Positions 1 to 8,353 are shown, counted from the first letter of the stretch. The stretch: DNA of 35,437 nt from Polaribacter sp. (GCA_018608545.1 JABAZI010000071.1:96321-131757), one strand, 5' to 3'. Notes: generated by a model from the sequence alone, not told the origin. Program-made: numbers and translations.

Positions 1-1
1 T

Positions 2-448
2 GCTGGATCAGGGGTATTGTATGCTAAATATCTAAAAAAAGTAAATCTTTCCGAAGAAGTAGGTCTTGCGACTGAAATTTATGATGCATTTAAAAAAGGG
101 AGAGCAGCTATTGTTGCTAATGACTCAGAGTTAAGGGATGCACAAGCTGAGATTATTAAAATAAAAATGTCCAGAGTAATTCTTCACAAAGCTGCTTATT
201 ACCTCAGAGGTGCTGCAGAAGCAAAAGCTGCATCATCGATAGATTATGCTGATTATTTCCATGGTCTTTCAGAAGGTTATGGTTTTGTTTTGAGTTTACA
301 ATTTACATATGATCAAAATGGGATAAGTTACTTCTCTCATGCTGAAGTAAATACCATGTTGTCAACTTTGGAAGCTGGAAATGGCTTTTGGGATAGAACT
401 CCTGCAGAACTTAACGAGATAGCAGAACAAATAGAGGCGAAAATATAG
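2..448 (+). CDS. DUF4856 domain protein, C-terminal part (5' end outside window)
   Basis: This is the 3' end of a gene whose start lies before the window. The frame is open from base 2, and the first possible start inside it is a TTG at 17, so I treat it as truncated. The visible ~148 residues are helical and include a SEGYGFVLSLQFT segment, YFSHAEV and a terminal GFWD...AEQIEAKI, which I recognise as the C-terminus of the DUF4856 family of Bacteroidota. That family has no established biochemical role. The protein is followed by imelysin, HTTM and TonB-receptor genes on the same strand, so a role in the same metal-uptake process is inferred from context only. No signal sequence can be judged because the N-terminus is missing. 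Confidence 0.75.
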   Translation, partial: AGSGVLYAKYLKKVNLSEEVGLATEIYDAFKKGRAAIVANDSELRDAQAEIIKIKMSRVILHKAAYYLRGAAEAKAASSIDYADYFHGLSEGYGFVLSLQFTYDQNGISYFSHAEVNTMLSTLEAGNGFWDRTPAELNEIAEQIEAKI

Positions 449-480
449 GTATTTACCTATGCTATTTTAGCCAATTATAG

Positions 481-488
481 TATTTTTG
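481..488 (+). promoter_or_regulatory. candidate -7 promoter box
   Basis: TATTTTTG matches the Bacteroidota -7 consensus TAnnTTTG and lies 58 bases before the imelysin start. No TTG (-33 element) sits at the usual 17-23 base spacing, and the box directly abuts a hairpin, so this is a weak call. Confidence 0.3.
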
Positions 489-530
489 CAAGGAGGTCAA
501 AGTCTTTCATTTTTTCCTCCTTGTCTTTTT
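489..530 (+). terminator. hairpin with T-tract between DUF4856 and imelysin genes
   Basis: CAAGGAGG at 489-496 pairs perfectly with CCTCCTTG at 516-523 across a 19-base loop. The T-rich run TCTTTTT follows at 524-530. This has the form of an intrinsic terminator of the DUF4856 gene. As the next gene is on the same strand it could give partial read-through. The loop is long, so it is less certain than the hairpin at 1694. Confidence 0.55.
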
Positions 531-546
531 AATTTAATTTTAAGAT

Positions 547-1662
547 ATGTTTAAAAAAACATTTTTTTACTTTTTTTCATTAGTTGCGTTATTTACCTCC
601 TTTTCATGTGCTGACTCTACAGAATTAGATGACAAGGTTATTGATAATTTTGATCGTAAATTAATGCTAGAAAACATAACGGACAACATTATTCTACCCG
701 CTTTTGCTTCATTTAATGAAAAAATTGAAGTATTGGAGCAAAGTGTAATTGCATTCAGTAATGATCCCAATGAAGCCAGTTTAGAACAAGTTAAATATGA
801 TTGGGTTGCTGCATACAAAACTTGGCAACATATTGAAATGTTTAATTTAGCAAAAGCTGAAGAGGTATACTATATTCAAAAAATGAATACCTATCCAGCT
901 AGTATTTCAAAAATCGAAAACAATATTAGCACTGGTATCTATAATTTAGAGTCTAACAACAATAATTGGGTAGCTCAGGGGTTTCCTACCTTAGATTATT
1001 TATTATTTGGAATTCAAGACAATGCAACTAATACCGTTCTTTTTTATAAAAACAATGACAATATCGCTCATTTAAATTATTTAAAAGATGTAGTATCTCA
1101 CATGGTAAGTATTACTGAGTTAGTTCATGAAGATTGGTTGTTAATAAGGGATGCTTTTGTAAGTTCTACAGAAAATTCTGCTACTTCCAGTTTAAATACT
1201 CTTACAAATGATTTTATATATTATTTTGAAAAAGGGTTAAGAACTAATAAATTTGGTATTCCTTCAGGTGTTTTTTCTGCTAATAATACTAGAGTATTCA
1301 ATGTAGAGGCGTACTATAATTCTAAAATATCAAAGTTATTGTCATTAGAGTCATTAAATGCTGTTAGAAATTTTTTTAATGGACAAACGTATAATTCTGC
1401 TTCTTCTGGAAAATCTTTAAAAGATTACATAGCGTATATGACTGAAGATACAATTCTTAACGATGCCATTTTAACTAAGTTTGATGAAGCAAATCAATTG
1501 ATTAATGGTTTAAATGATAATTTTGTTAACCAAATTAATGCCGATAACGATCTTATGATTGCTGTTTTTAATAAACTTCAAGAGGGAGTAATCCTTTTAA
1601 AAACAGATATGCTGTCTGTTTTAAGTATTTCGGTAGACTATATAGACGCTGACGGAGATTAA
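547..1662 (+). CDS. imelysin-like lipoprotein with degenerate GxHxxE motif
   Basis: This is a 371-residue protein with a lipoprotein signal. A hydrophobic stretch follows MFKKTFF and the lipobox ends at Cys21 (TSFSC), so it is probably anchored to a membrane facing the periplasm. The two-lobed helical body resembles the imelysin / peptidase M75 family: there is a YDWVAAYKTWQHIEMF helix near residues 84-99 and the family's signature region at 145-155, GFPTLDYLLFG. The canonical GxHxxE of imelysins would be G-x-H-x-x-E, but here it reads GFPTLD, so both the His and the Glu are replaced. Imelysins are associated with iron uptake (for example EfeO- and IrpA-type proteins). The altered motif suggests a different ligand or a purely binding role. 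It lies between two terminator-like hairpins, upstream of an HTTM gene and a TonB receptor. Confidence 0.85.
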   Translation: MFKKTFFYFFSLVALFTSFSCADSTELDDKVIDNFDRKLMLENITDNIILPAFASFNEKIEVLEQSVIAFSNDPNEASLEQVKYDWVAAYKTWQHIEMFNLAKAEEVYYIQKMNTYPASISKIENNISTGIYNLESNNNNWVAQGFPTLDYLLFGIQDNATNTVLFYKNNDNIAHLNYLKDVVSHMVSITELVHEDWLLIRDAFVSSTENSATSSLNTLTNDFIYYFEKGLRTNKFGIPSGVFSANNTRVFNVEAYYNSKISKLLSLESLNAVRNFFNGQTYNSASSGKSLKDYIAYMTEDTILNDAILTKFDEANQLINGLNDNFVNQINADNDLMIAVFNKLQEGVILLKTDMLSVLSISVDYIDADGD

Positions 1663-1693
1663 TCGGTAAACTTAGTTCTATATTAACAAAACC

Positions 1694-1727
1694 AAAGGTT
1701 CTCTTTTATTACATGAGAACCTTTTTT
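1694..1727 (+). terminator. intrinsic terminator abutting the HTTM start codon
   Basis: AAAGGTTCTC (1694-1703) and GAGAACCTTT (1715-1724) form a perfect 10-bp stem with an 11-base loop, and the T-run continues to 1727. It is a textbook terminator for the imelysin gene. It ends four bases before the ATG at 1732, so the downstream genes depend on read-through, or the hairpin regulates their transcription or translation. Confidence 0.8.
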
Positions 1728-1731
1728 AAAT

Positions 1732-3108
1732 ATGAAAGAAAGTATCATTACCTATTTTAAACGCCAAACGAATGCTGCTCCTTTAGCGGTATTTAGAGTC
1801 TTTTTTGGTCTTTTAATGTGTATCAGCATTATACGATTTTGGTCAAAAGGGTGGATTAATTCTCTTTATATTGAACCTGATTTTCATTTTTCATATTATG
1901 GTTTTGAATGGGTAAAACCTTTAGGGTCATATACCTATGTTTTATTTATAGTTTGTGGTATTTCTTCATTGTTAGTTGCCCTTGGTTATAAGTATCGATT
2001 GGCTATTCTAGTATTCTTTTTAAGTTTCACTTACATAGAGTTAATGGATAAAACAACTTATTTAAATCATTACTATTTTGTATCGGTGATTAGTTTTATA
2101 ATGCTTTTTTTACCTTGTAATGTCCAATTCTCTCTCGATGTTGTAACTAAAAATAAATCTTATGAGAAAGTTCCTAGTTGGACTATTGATAGTATAAAAT
2201 TAATGCTAGGTATCGTCTATTTTTATGCAGGTCTAACAAAGATCAATTCTGATTGGTTATGCAGCGCCATGCCCTTAAAACTTTGGTTAAAATCTAAATA
2301 TGATTTGCCTTATATAGGTCAAACGATCATGCAACAAGACTGGTTTCATTTTTTGATGAGCTGGGGAGGGATGTTTTATGATCTTAGCATTCCTTTTTTA
2401 TTATTATACAAAAAAACACGTTCTTTTGCGTTTATTTTGGTAATAGGTTTCCATATAGCCACTCGAATTCTTTTCCCTATCGGTATGTTTCCGTACATAA
2501 TGATATTTTCTACCATCATATTTTTTGATTCAAATCTTCACATACGAATACTAGAATTTTTTAAAAATGGAATTAAAATTCTTAAAATTAGAACAACAAG
2601 TTTAACGAACAATACTTCTAAACAAATTAAGAATTATAGAACTCATAAAGTCTCTCATCTTGTCATCACTTGTTTCCTTTTTTTTCAGTTAATAATACCT
2701 TGGAGGTCTCTATTATATCCTGGAGAATTATTTTGGAATGAGGAGGGCTATCGTTTTTCTTGGAGAGTCATGTTGATGGAAAAAGCAGGTTCTGCAAATT
2801 TTAAGATATTAGATAGTGTTACTCAGAACTATTTTTATGTTGATAATAATGATTTTTTAACCCCTGTTCAACAAAAGCAAATGAGTTTTCAACCTGATAT
2901 GATTTTGGAATATGGGCACTATTTAGGCAATCATTTTAAAAGTCAAGGTCATAAAAATATAGCCGTTTTTGTAGAAAGTTATGTATCTTTGAATGGTCGA
3001 TTAAGTCAGCAGTTTATTGACCCCACTGTAGACTTAATGGAACAGGAAGAAACATTCAGACACAAATATTGGATTAACCCACTAAACGATGAAATTAAAG
3101 GATTTTAA
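1732..3108 (+). CDS. HTTM / vitamin K-dependent gamma-carboxylase-like membrane protein
   Basis: This 458-residue integral membrane protein starts with the HTTM-type helix APLAVFRVFFGLLM (residues 16-29), followed by several more hydrophobic segments up to about residue 265 and one near 314-325. It contains DKTTYLNHYYF (106-116) and YFYAGLTKINSDWL (163-176). From memory these align with DKTSWNNHSY and YFIAGVKKLDADW of animal gamma-glutamyl carboxylase. His113 and Lys170 would then match that enzyme's essential His160 and base Lys218. A soluble C-terminal part begins with EEGYRFSWRVMLMEKAGSA. The family member in animals carboxylates glutamate using reduced vitamin K; the reaction of bacterial homologues is mostly unknown. 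The gene overlaps the following receptor gene by 20 bases, implying coupled expression. Confidence 0.85.
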   Translation: MKESIITYFKRQTNAAPLAVFRVFFGLLMCISIIRFWSKGWINSLYIEPDFHFSYYGFEWVKPLGSYTYVLFIVCGISSLLVALGYKYRLAILVFFLSFTYIELMDKTTYLNHYYFVSVISFIMLFLPCNVQFSLDVVTKNKSYEKVPSWTIDSIKLMLGIVYFYAGLTKINSDWLCSAMPLKLWLKSKYDLPYIGQTIMQQDWFHFLMSWGGMFYDLSIPFLLLYKKTRSFAFILVIGFHIATRILFPIGMFPYIMIFSTIIFFDSNLHIRILEFFKNGIKILKIRTTSLTNNTSKQIKNYRTHKVSHLVITCFLFFQLIIPWRSLLYPGELFWNEEGYRFSWRVMLMEKAGSANFKILDSVTQNYFYVDNNDFLTPVQQKQMSFQPDMILEYGHYLGNHFKSQGHKNIAVFVESYVSLNGRLSQQFIDPTVDLMEQEETFRHKYWINPLNDEIKGF

Positions 3109-5515
3109 ACTACTTATATTTTTAATCTTCTTCCCAGTTTTTTCATATTCCCAAGTAAGTGTTTTTGGAAAAGTGAATGACAAACAAACTTCCATTGGTC
3201 TCGCTTCAGTAGAAATATATAATGAATTAGGAGAATTATTAGCGACGACTGACTCTAAAGGTCAATATCAATTCACAGCATCTAAGTCTAGATTAACGCT
3301 AATTTATTTTAATTATGGCTATGTACCCTTCAGAAAAACCCTCATACCTGATGGGTTGTCGTTGGAGGATATTCAACTCGAAGAATCAACAGAGCAATTG
3401 TCTGAGGTACAAATTTTAGCAGCCAAACAAAAACTCTTTTCAATAAAACGCCTAGAGGATGTGGTTGGAACCTCTATTTTTGCAGGTAAAAAAACAGAGG
3501 TAATCTTAGTTGATAATCTAACTGCCAATCTAGCAACGAACAATGCACGTCAAATTTACAGTCAAATTGCTGGGTTAAACATCTTTCAAAATGATGATGC
3601 AGGTTTACAACTCAATATTGGAGGAAGAGGATTGGACCCAAATAGAACTTCAAATTTTAATACACGTCAAAACAATTACGATATAAGTGCTGACGTATTA
3701 GGATATCCCGAGAGCTATTATTCACCACCTACAGAATCATTATCTGAAATACAAGTAATTAGGGGTGCTGCATCACTTCAATATGGGACTCAGTTTGGAG
3801 GTTTAGTAAACTTTATAACTAAGACTCCCAATCCAATTCAACCCATAGAAGTAGTCGTAAGAAATACTCTTGGAAGCAATAACCTTTATACAAATTTCAC
3901 AAGCTTTAGTGGCACTAAAGATAAGCTAAGTTACTACACATACATAAATTACAAAAGAGGTGATGGCTTTAGACCTAATTCTGAATTTGAATCAAAAAAC
4001 TTTTTTTCTCATTTTGAATATGCATTTTCTTTAAAAACAAACCTTGTCATAGAAATCACTTATTTAGATTATTTGGCGCAGCAGGCAGGAGGTCTTAATG
4101 ATAAAATGTTTACTGCTGACCCCAATCAAAGTGTACGCTCAAGAAACTGGTTTAAAGTAAATTGGTTGTTGTACAATGCAAAATTTACGCATAGTTTTTC
4201 TGAAAAAACTAAATTTAGTTTTAATTTTTTTGGTCTGAATGCAAGTCGAGATGCAGTTGGTTTTCGAACAAATCGGGTGGATCAAATAGACTCGTTTGAA
4301 GAAAGAGATTTAATAAAAGGAAAATTCAGAAATTTTGGTTTTGAATCAAGGATATTACACGAATACACATTTTTAGGAAAGAAATCTAAAATTCTTTTAG
4401 GAACTAAATTTTACAGGGCGAATAATAGCAATAGTCAAGGACCTGGTTCCATTGGATCTGGACCAGATTTTAATTTTAAAACAGAACAGCATCCAGACTA
4501 TCAGTCACAATCTGCCTACGATTACCCAAATTTAAACACTGCCTTTTTTGGGGAACAAATTATTTACTTAAAAGAGAACCTTTCGATTACCCCTGGATTT
4601 AGAATTGAACACATTAAAACACAGAGTGAAGGATACTTTAAAAACATCAACTTAGATGCCGCTGGTAATTTATTATTAAACGAAACTATTTTTAGTAATG
4701 AAACTAGAAAAAGATCTTTTATTCTCTTGGGAATTGGCACAAGTTATAAACCCTTTAAATATTTAGAAGTATATAATAATATTTCACAAAATTATCGTTC
4801 TGTGACTTTTTCAGATATTAGTATCGTAAATCCTGCATTCGTCATTAATCCTAATATTACTGATGAGAAAGGATATAATCTAGACATTGGAGTTAGGGGT
4901 GTTTTTAATAAAATAGTCTCCTATGATTTAAGTGCTTTTATGCTGTATTACAATGATCGAATTGGTTTTGTACAAAAAGTTTTTCAAGATGGTAATATAA
5001 AGTCTGAACGAGGTAATGTTGGTGATGCCGTAATATACGGTTTAGAGTCTTTAGTCGATTTTAATCTCATAAAATTATTTGATATTGATGATGATTATGG
5101 AGCCTCCTTTTTTGTAAACACCTCTCTTATAGATTCCCAATATAAAGCTTCTTCTATAAATGGAATTACTGGTAAAAATGTAGAATTTGTACCTAGAGTA
5201 AATTTAAAATCAGGGTTAAAATTATCTTATAAAGACTTCACTTCAAGTATTCAATATACTTATATGTCTGAACAATATACAGATGCCTCTAATTCTGTAA
5301 AAAGTAATTTGAGTGGTGTTATAGGAATTATTCCTTCCTATGATATTTTAGATGTTGCTTTTTCTTATAAGTACAAAAACGTTAAAATTGAGTCAGGGAT
5401 AAACAATTTATTAGATACTTCTTATTTTACACGTCGTGCAACCGGCTATCCTGGACCAGGAATTATACCCTCTCCACCAAGAAACTTCTACGCAACACTT
5501 GAGTTCAAATTCTAA
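3089..5515 (+). CDS. TonB-dependent outer-membrane receptor with CarboxypepD_reg-like domain
   Basis: This is an 808-residue protein with a signal peptide probably cut after SYSQ (about residue 22). Domains in order are a carboxypeptidase-regulatory-like beta sandwich (about 23-112), a TonB plug (about 130-245, including the IQVIRGAASLQYGTQFGGLVNF segment) and a 22-strand-type barrel ending in ...YATLEFKF, whose terminal Phe is the usual BAM signal. Such receptors take up chelated metals or cofactors across the outer membrane using TonB energy. The plug and barrel look like the FecA-type iron-citrate group, but the substrate is not readable from sequence. Translation starts inside the HTTM gene (20-base overlap). 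The neighbouring imelysins and di-heme protein support a role in iron uptake. Confidence 0.9.
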   Translation: MKLKDFKLLIFLIFFPVFSYSQVSVFGKVNDKQTSIGLASVEIYNELGELLATTDSKGQYQFTASKSRLTLIYFNYGYVPFRKTLIPDGLSLEDIQLEESTEQLSEVQILAAKQKLFSIKRLEDVVGTSIFAGKKTEVILVDNLTANLATNNARQIYSQIAGLNIFQNDDAGLQLNIGGRGLDPNRTSNFNTRQNNYDISADVLGYPESYYSPPTESLSEIQVIRGAASLQYGTQFGGLVNFITKTPNPIQPIEVVVRNTLGSNNLYTNFTSFSGTKDKLSYYTYINYKRGDGFRPNSEFESKNFFSHFEYAFSLKTNLVIEITYLDYLAQQAGGLNDKMFTADPNQSVRSRNWFKVNWLLYNAKFTHSFSEKTKFSFNFFGLNASRDAVGFRTNRVDQIDSFEERDLIKGKFRNFGFESRILHEYTFLGKKSKILLGTKFYRANNSNSQGPGSIGSGPDFNFKTEQHPDYQSQSAYDYPNLNTAFFGEQIIYLKENLSITPGFRIEHIKTQSEGYFKNINLDAAGNLLLNETIFSNETRKRSFILLGIGTSYKPFKYLEVYNNISQNYRSVTFSDISIVNPAFVINPNITDEKGYNLDIGVRGVFNKIVSYDLSAFMLYYNDRIGFVQKVFQDGNIKSERGNVGDAVIYGLESLVDFNLIKLFDIDDDYGASFFVNTSLIDSQYKASSINGITGKNVEFVPRVNLKSGLKLSYKDFTSSIQYTYMSEQYTDASNSVKSNLSGVIGIIPSYDILDVAFSYKYKNVKIESGINNLLDTSYFTRRATGYPGPGIIPSPPRNFYATLEFKF

Positions 5516-5563
5516 TCGATTCAAAGTTCAATTACTACGAAAGTTTTGATTATTTTCATGGTT

Positions 5564-6961
5564 TTATAGCGAGTTTATAAAAGCAAGTAAATCTTGTCTT
5601 TCTTTTTTGGTTTTTTTGAGATACATGTTTTTGGATACTTTCGCTTCACCACCGTGCCATAAAATAGCTTCTTCTATATTTCTTGCTCTACCATCATGTA
5701 ATAAAAAAGTATGACTATTTACCTCTTTAATCATTCCAATACCCCATAGTGGTTGAGTACGCCATTCATTTCCAGTAGCTAAAAAATCGGGTCTATTGTC
5801 TGCTAAATCAGTACCCATATCATGTAGTAGAAAATCAGAAAAAGGTCTAATAGTGATATTTTCCAAAAGCGTATTGAAATGATAATCATTGGATGTTTTA
5901 AAAACTTCTATATGACAGCTATTACATTTCAAATCTCTAAATATCTGTTTTCCTTTTAATACATTTTCATCCTCATAATTTCTTCTTATGGGCACGGATA
6001 ATGATGAGGTGTAAATCATTAGATTATTCAGTGATTTATCTGGTACTTCAGGTGCGCCGCCATTTGGCGCTTCAAAACATTTTTTTTGGGGAGTAGGACA
6101 GTTTTTTTCAGGAAAAATAGAAGTAGTTAATCCCATATCTCCGCTGAAGGCATCTGCAATTTGTTGTCTTAAAGTAGGCTGGTTACACTTCCAACCAAAC
6201 CTGCCTAATTCATTTTGATTTGTTGTGTGATTCCAAACATAATTTGCTTTTCCAGAAATACCATCATTATCCGCATCAAACTCATCAACATTAGCAAGTA
6301 TATCCTCTTTTGATAAAGCATCTATTAACCCCAAACCAATCACTTGTTGTCCAACTCTTGGAGAGGTTAAAACATGCTGTAAAGACCCAAATTGTTCCTC
6401 AATAATTGTATAAATTGGTTTGCGAAGTTCATAGGTTTCACCATCGTTAAATTTGCCTGTTAAAGTTTTGTAAGTGATGTTAATTTTGGCTTCAAAAGGA
6501 ATCCCTAAATTTCCTCTATCTTGTATTTGATTCCCATAGTTTGGTACTGGTTTTGGTCCTCCAAAATTATTTGTACCAGATTCACTAACACGCAGTAAGA
6601 AACCACTTGAAAATTCTTGGTTTTGCTCCAAAGGTAAACCCCTGCCGTCTTTATTATGGCAAGCACTGCAGGCTCTTGCATTAAATGTTGGTCCTAAACC
6701 ATCTCTTGCTGTTGTTGAAGCAGGAGCACTTACCCAATTTTGTCTAAACAAAGAATTTCCAACAAAAAATAACAAATCAGTATTTGTAGGTAAACCAGGT
6801 ACTGCTTGATCAAATGCATTTGCACCTAAAAGAGAAGTTGTTAGCCTTCCTGCAGATAATTCTTCCCCCGTTTCATAAGTATTTAATGAGGTATAGTTAG
6901 CCTCTTTACTGCAAGCAATAATTATGAAAAGGCAACAAAATGGAAAGACTAAAAGCTTCAT
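5564..6961 (-). CDS. di-heme oxidoreductase (DUF1111/DHOR) lipoprotein
   Basis: I choose the ATG at 6961, which gives about 465 residues. A GTG at 6979 would add six residues, but the ATG gives a compact lipoprotein signal (MKLLVFPFCCLFIIIAC, lipobox Cys17). Two c-type heme motifs are visible: CSACH at 98-102 and CNSCH at 346-350. Between them, GRFGWKCNQPTLRQQIADAFSGDMG is characteristic of the thiol/di-heme oxidoreductase family once called DUF1111. The protein is probably periplasm-facing and redox-active. Partner genes in many Gram-negatives are imelysins, as here: the second imelysin lies directly upstream on the same strand with a short gap and no promoter or terminator between. A role in oxidising or reducing iron during import is inferred, not shown. 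It converges with the TonB receptor gene, 48 bases apart. Confidence 0.88.
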   Translation of the reverse strand: MKLLVFPFCCLFIIIACSKEANYTSLNTYETGEELSAGRLTTSLLGANAFDQAVPGLPTNTDLLFFVGNSLFRQNWVSAPASTTARDGLGPTFNARACSACHNKDGRGLPLEQNQEFSSGFLLRVSESGTNNFGGPKPVPNYGNQIQDRGNLGIPFEAKINITYKTLTGKFNDGETYELRKPIYTIIEEQFGSLQHVLTSPRVGQQVIGLGLIDALSKEDILANVDEFDADNDGISGKANYVWNHTTNQNELGRFGWKCNQPTLRQQIADAFSGDMGLTTSIFPEKNCPTPQKKCFEAPNGGAPEVPDKSLNNLMIYTSSLSVPIRRNYEDENVLKGKQIFRDLKCNSCHIEVFKTSNDYHFNTLLENITIRPFSDFLLHDMGTDLADNRPDFLATGNEWRTQPLWGIGMIKEVNSHTFLLHDGRARNIEEAILWHGGEAKVSKNMYLKKTKKERQDLLAFINSL

Positions 6962-7047
6962 TATTTTTTTTAAAAACACAAGCCAACGAGGCCTTATAAA
7001 GACAAGTTTGAAATTTGATATATATATATTGAACTCATTCGAATAAA

Positions 7048-8277
7048 CTATACACTTGGGTCGATCGTGTTTCCAGTAATAGATTTTCCTGCTTTGGCAA
7101 GTTCATCGCCTTGTTTTCTTAATGTCTTAACTGCTGACATGACAGGGTTGTCAAAATTATCAATCGTTTCTATCATTATTTGATTGTCAAAATAACCAGT
7201 ATCCGAGATACCTGTAACTTTATCCATTACCTCTGCTGCGGTTATAGCTAAAGTATTTGCTTCATTTGCGTTGACAAGTTTCAATACATCTAACAGAGAT
7301 GTTCCAGATATAGAAGAGCCATCTGTTTTTTGATAAGAACCAATAATAATATTATGAATAGACAGTGCATTTGAATAAATATCTCGGTGTGTATTATCAG
7401 AAAAACAAGATTGTTCGTCTTCTTGGTTTTGATTTTCTACGGCAACTACCATTCTTTCTCCAGCCAATTCTCCCTTACTTAATTTAGCAGCACCTGTTAA
7501 AATTTTAGTGATAGCTGCATCAGGTGCTAAGGCTAAAAAATAGTCTCTGTAACTAGCTCCGGGTTTCCATTGATCAACAACAGTTTTTATATCCTCCACT
7601 AAAAGTGCGTTAACTATCTTCAAATATTGCCCTCTTCTGGTTGCATTTGTTTCCGTTGTATAGTCCGTCAATGGTCTTTGTCCATTCATTTTTAAGGAAG
7701 GGATGGTATTGTCTTGACCCCATAAAAGAAATTCTATTGCATGATACCCAATGGTCACATTAGATTCATTGCTGTTATATCCAGATATTTCTCTTAAAAT
7801 ATCTTTTGTTAAAATAGGATATACCGTTGTATTATTTATAATATTTTGTCTGTTGTCTGATAAATCTTGTCCGCCTGTTCCTTCAGTAACAGAATCTATC
7901 AATGCTTCATCCAGGGGCCAAGCATTAATATACCCTTCTGGCTCACCTTCTGAACCATCTATAGGTCCATCGTAATAACGAAACGATTCTGTTTGGCCGT
8001 AGGGTTCTCTAGAAATGATCCATTTGTTTTTGGCCTCTTTAAATGACGCATCAGTTGGATTGGCAATAAAAGTATCGATGCTTACTTGTAAATCATAAAG
8101 GTTGTTTAACGTGTCTTCATAACTTGACAGAACTATATTGACATAGTTTTCTACAAATTCTTTCTTTTTAACTTCTAAAGTTACTCCAGGATTGTTAAGG
8201 CCTTCCTCTTTAGAACAAGATAAAGTTACCAATGCAAAATAGAATACTAATAGGGTTTTAGCAATTATTTTTTTCAT
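7048..8277 (-). CDS. imelysin family lipoprotein with canonical GxHxxE motif
   Basis: This is a 409-residue protein with signal MKKIIAKTLLVFYFALVTLSC, so the lipidated residue is Cys21. The imelysin/M75 signature GYHAIEFLLWG lies at 177-187, keeping the full GxHxxE (Gly177, His179, Glu182). Other family marks are SREPYGQTESFRYYDGPID (89-107) and WPLDEALID. Imelysin-type proteins bind or process iron in the periplasm or at the cell surface; despite the historical name, peptidase activity is doubtful. It heads a likely two-gene unit with the di-heme oxidoreductase downstream. It is divergent from guaB, with a 207-base intergenic region holding repeats that may be operators. It is clearly not a recent copy of the imelysin-like protein at 547, as the sequences have diverged strongly. 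Confidence 0.92.
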   Translation of the reverse strand: MKKIIAKTLLVFYFALVTLSCSKEEGLNNPGVTLEVKKKEFVENYVNIVLSSYEDTLNNLYDLQVSIDTFIANPTDASFKEAKNKWIISREPYGQTESFRYYDGPIDGSEGEPEGYINAWPLDEALIDSVTEGTGGQDLSDNRQNIINNTTVYPILTKDILREISGYNSNESNVTIGYHAIEFLLWGQDNTIPSLKMNGQRPLTDYTTETNATRRGQYLKIVNALLVEDIKTVVDQWKPGASYRDYFLALAPDAAITKILTGAAKLSKGELAGERMVVAVENQNQEDEQSCFSDNTHRDIYSNALSIHNIIIGSYQKTDGSSISGTSLLDVLKLVNANEANTLAITAAEVMDKVTGISDTGYFDNQIMIETIDNFDNPVMSAVKTLRKQGDELAKAGKSITGNTIDPSV

Positions 8278-8309
8278 TATTTTATTTATTTAGGGGTTAA
8301 TAATGACCC

Positions 8310-8317
8310 TAAAGATA
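8310..8317 (-). promoter_or_regulatory. candidate -7 box for the imelysin/di-heme unit
   Basis: On the minus strand this reads TATCTTTA, one base off TAnnTTTG, 32 bases upstream of the imelysin start. An imperfect inverted repeat (AGGGGT ... ACCCT, 8292-8310) lies just downstream of it. No good -33 element was found. Confidence 0.3.
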
Positions 8318-8353
8318 CAATCAAAAAACATCTTTTCAAACTTTTTTTAAATA

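Noticed and set aside
567..818. 83-residue minus-strand frame over the imelysin-like gene
   Set aside because: It lies wholly within a convincing lipoprotein gene, with no promoter or familiar motif; a shadow frame.
6962..6979. GTG start extending the di-heme oxidoreductase by six residues
   Set aside because: The ATG at 6961 gives a standard lipoprotein signal and is the more usual start codon; the extension adds nothing recognisable.
7018..7030. TA dinucleotide run between the di-heme oxidoreductase and imelysin genes
   Set aside because: It is a short low-complexity stretch in an AT-rich spacer, with no sign of a promoter box or repeat function.
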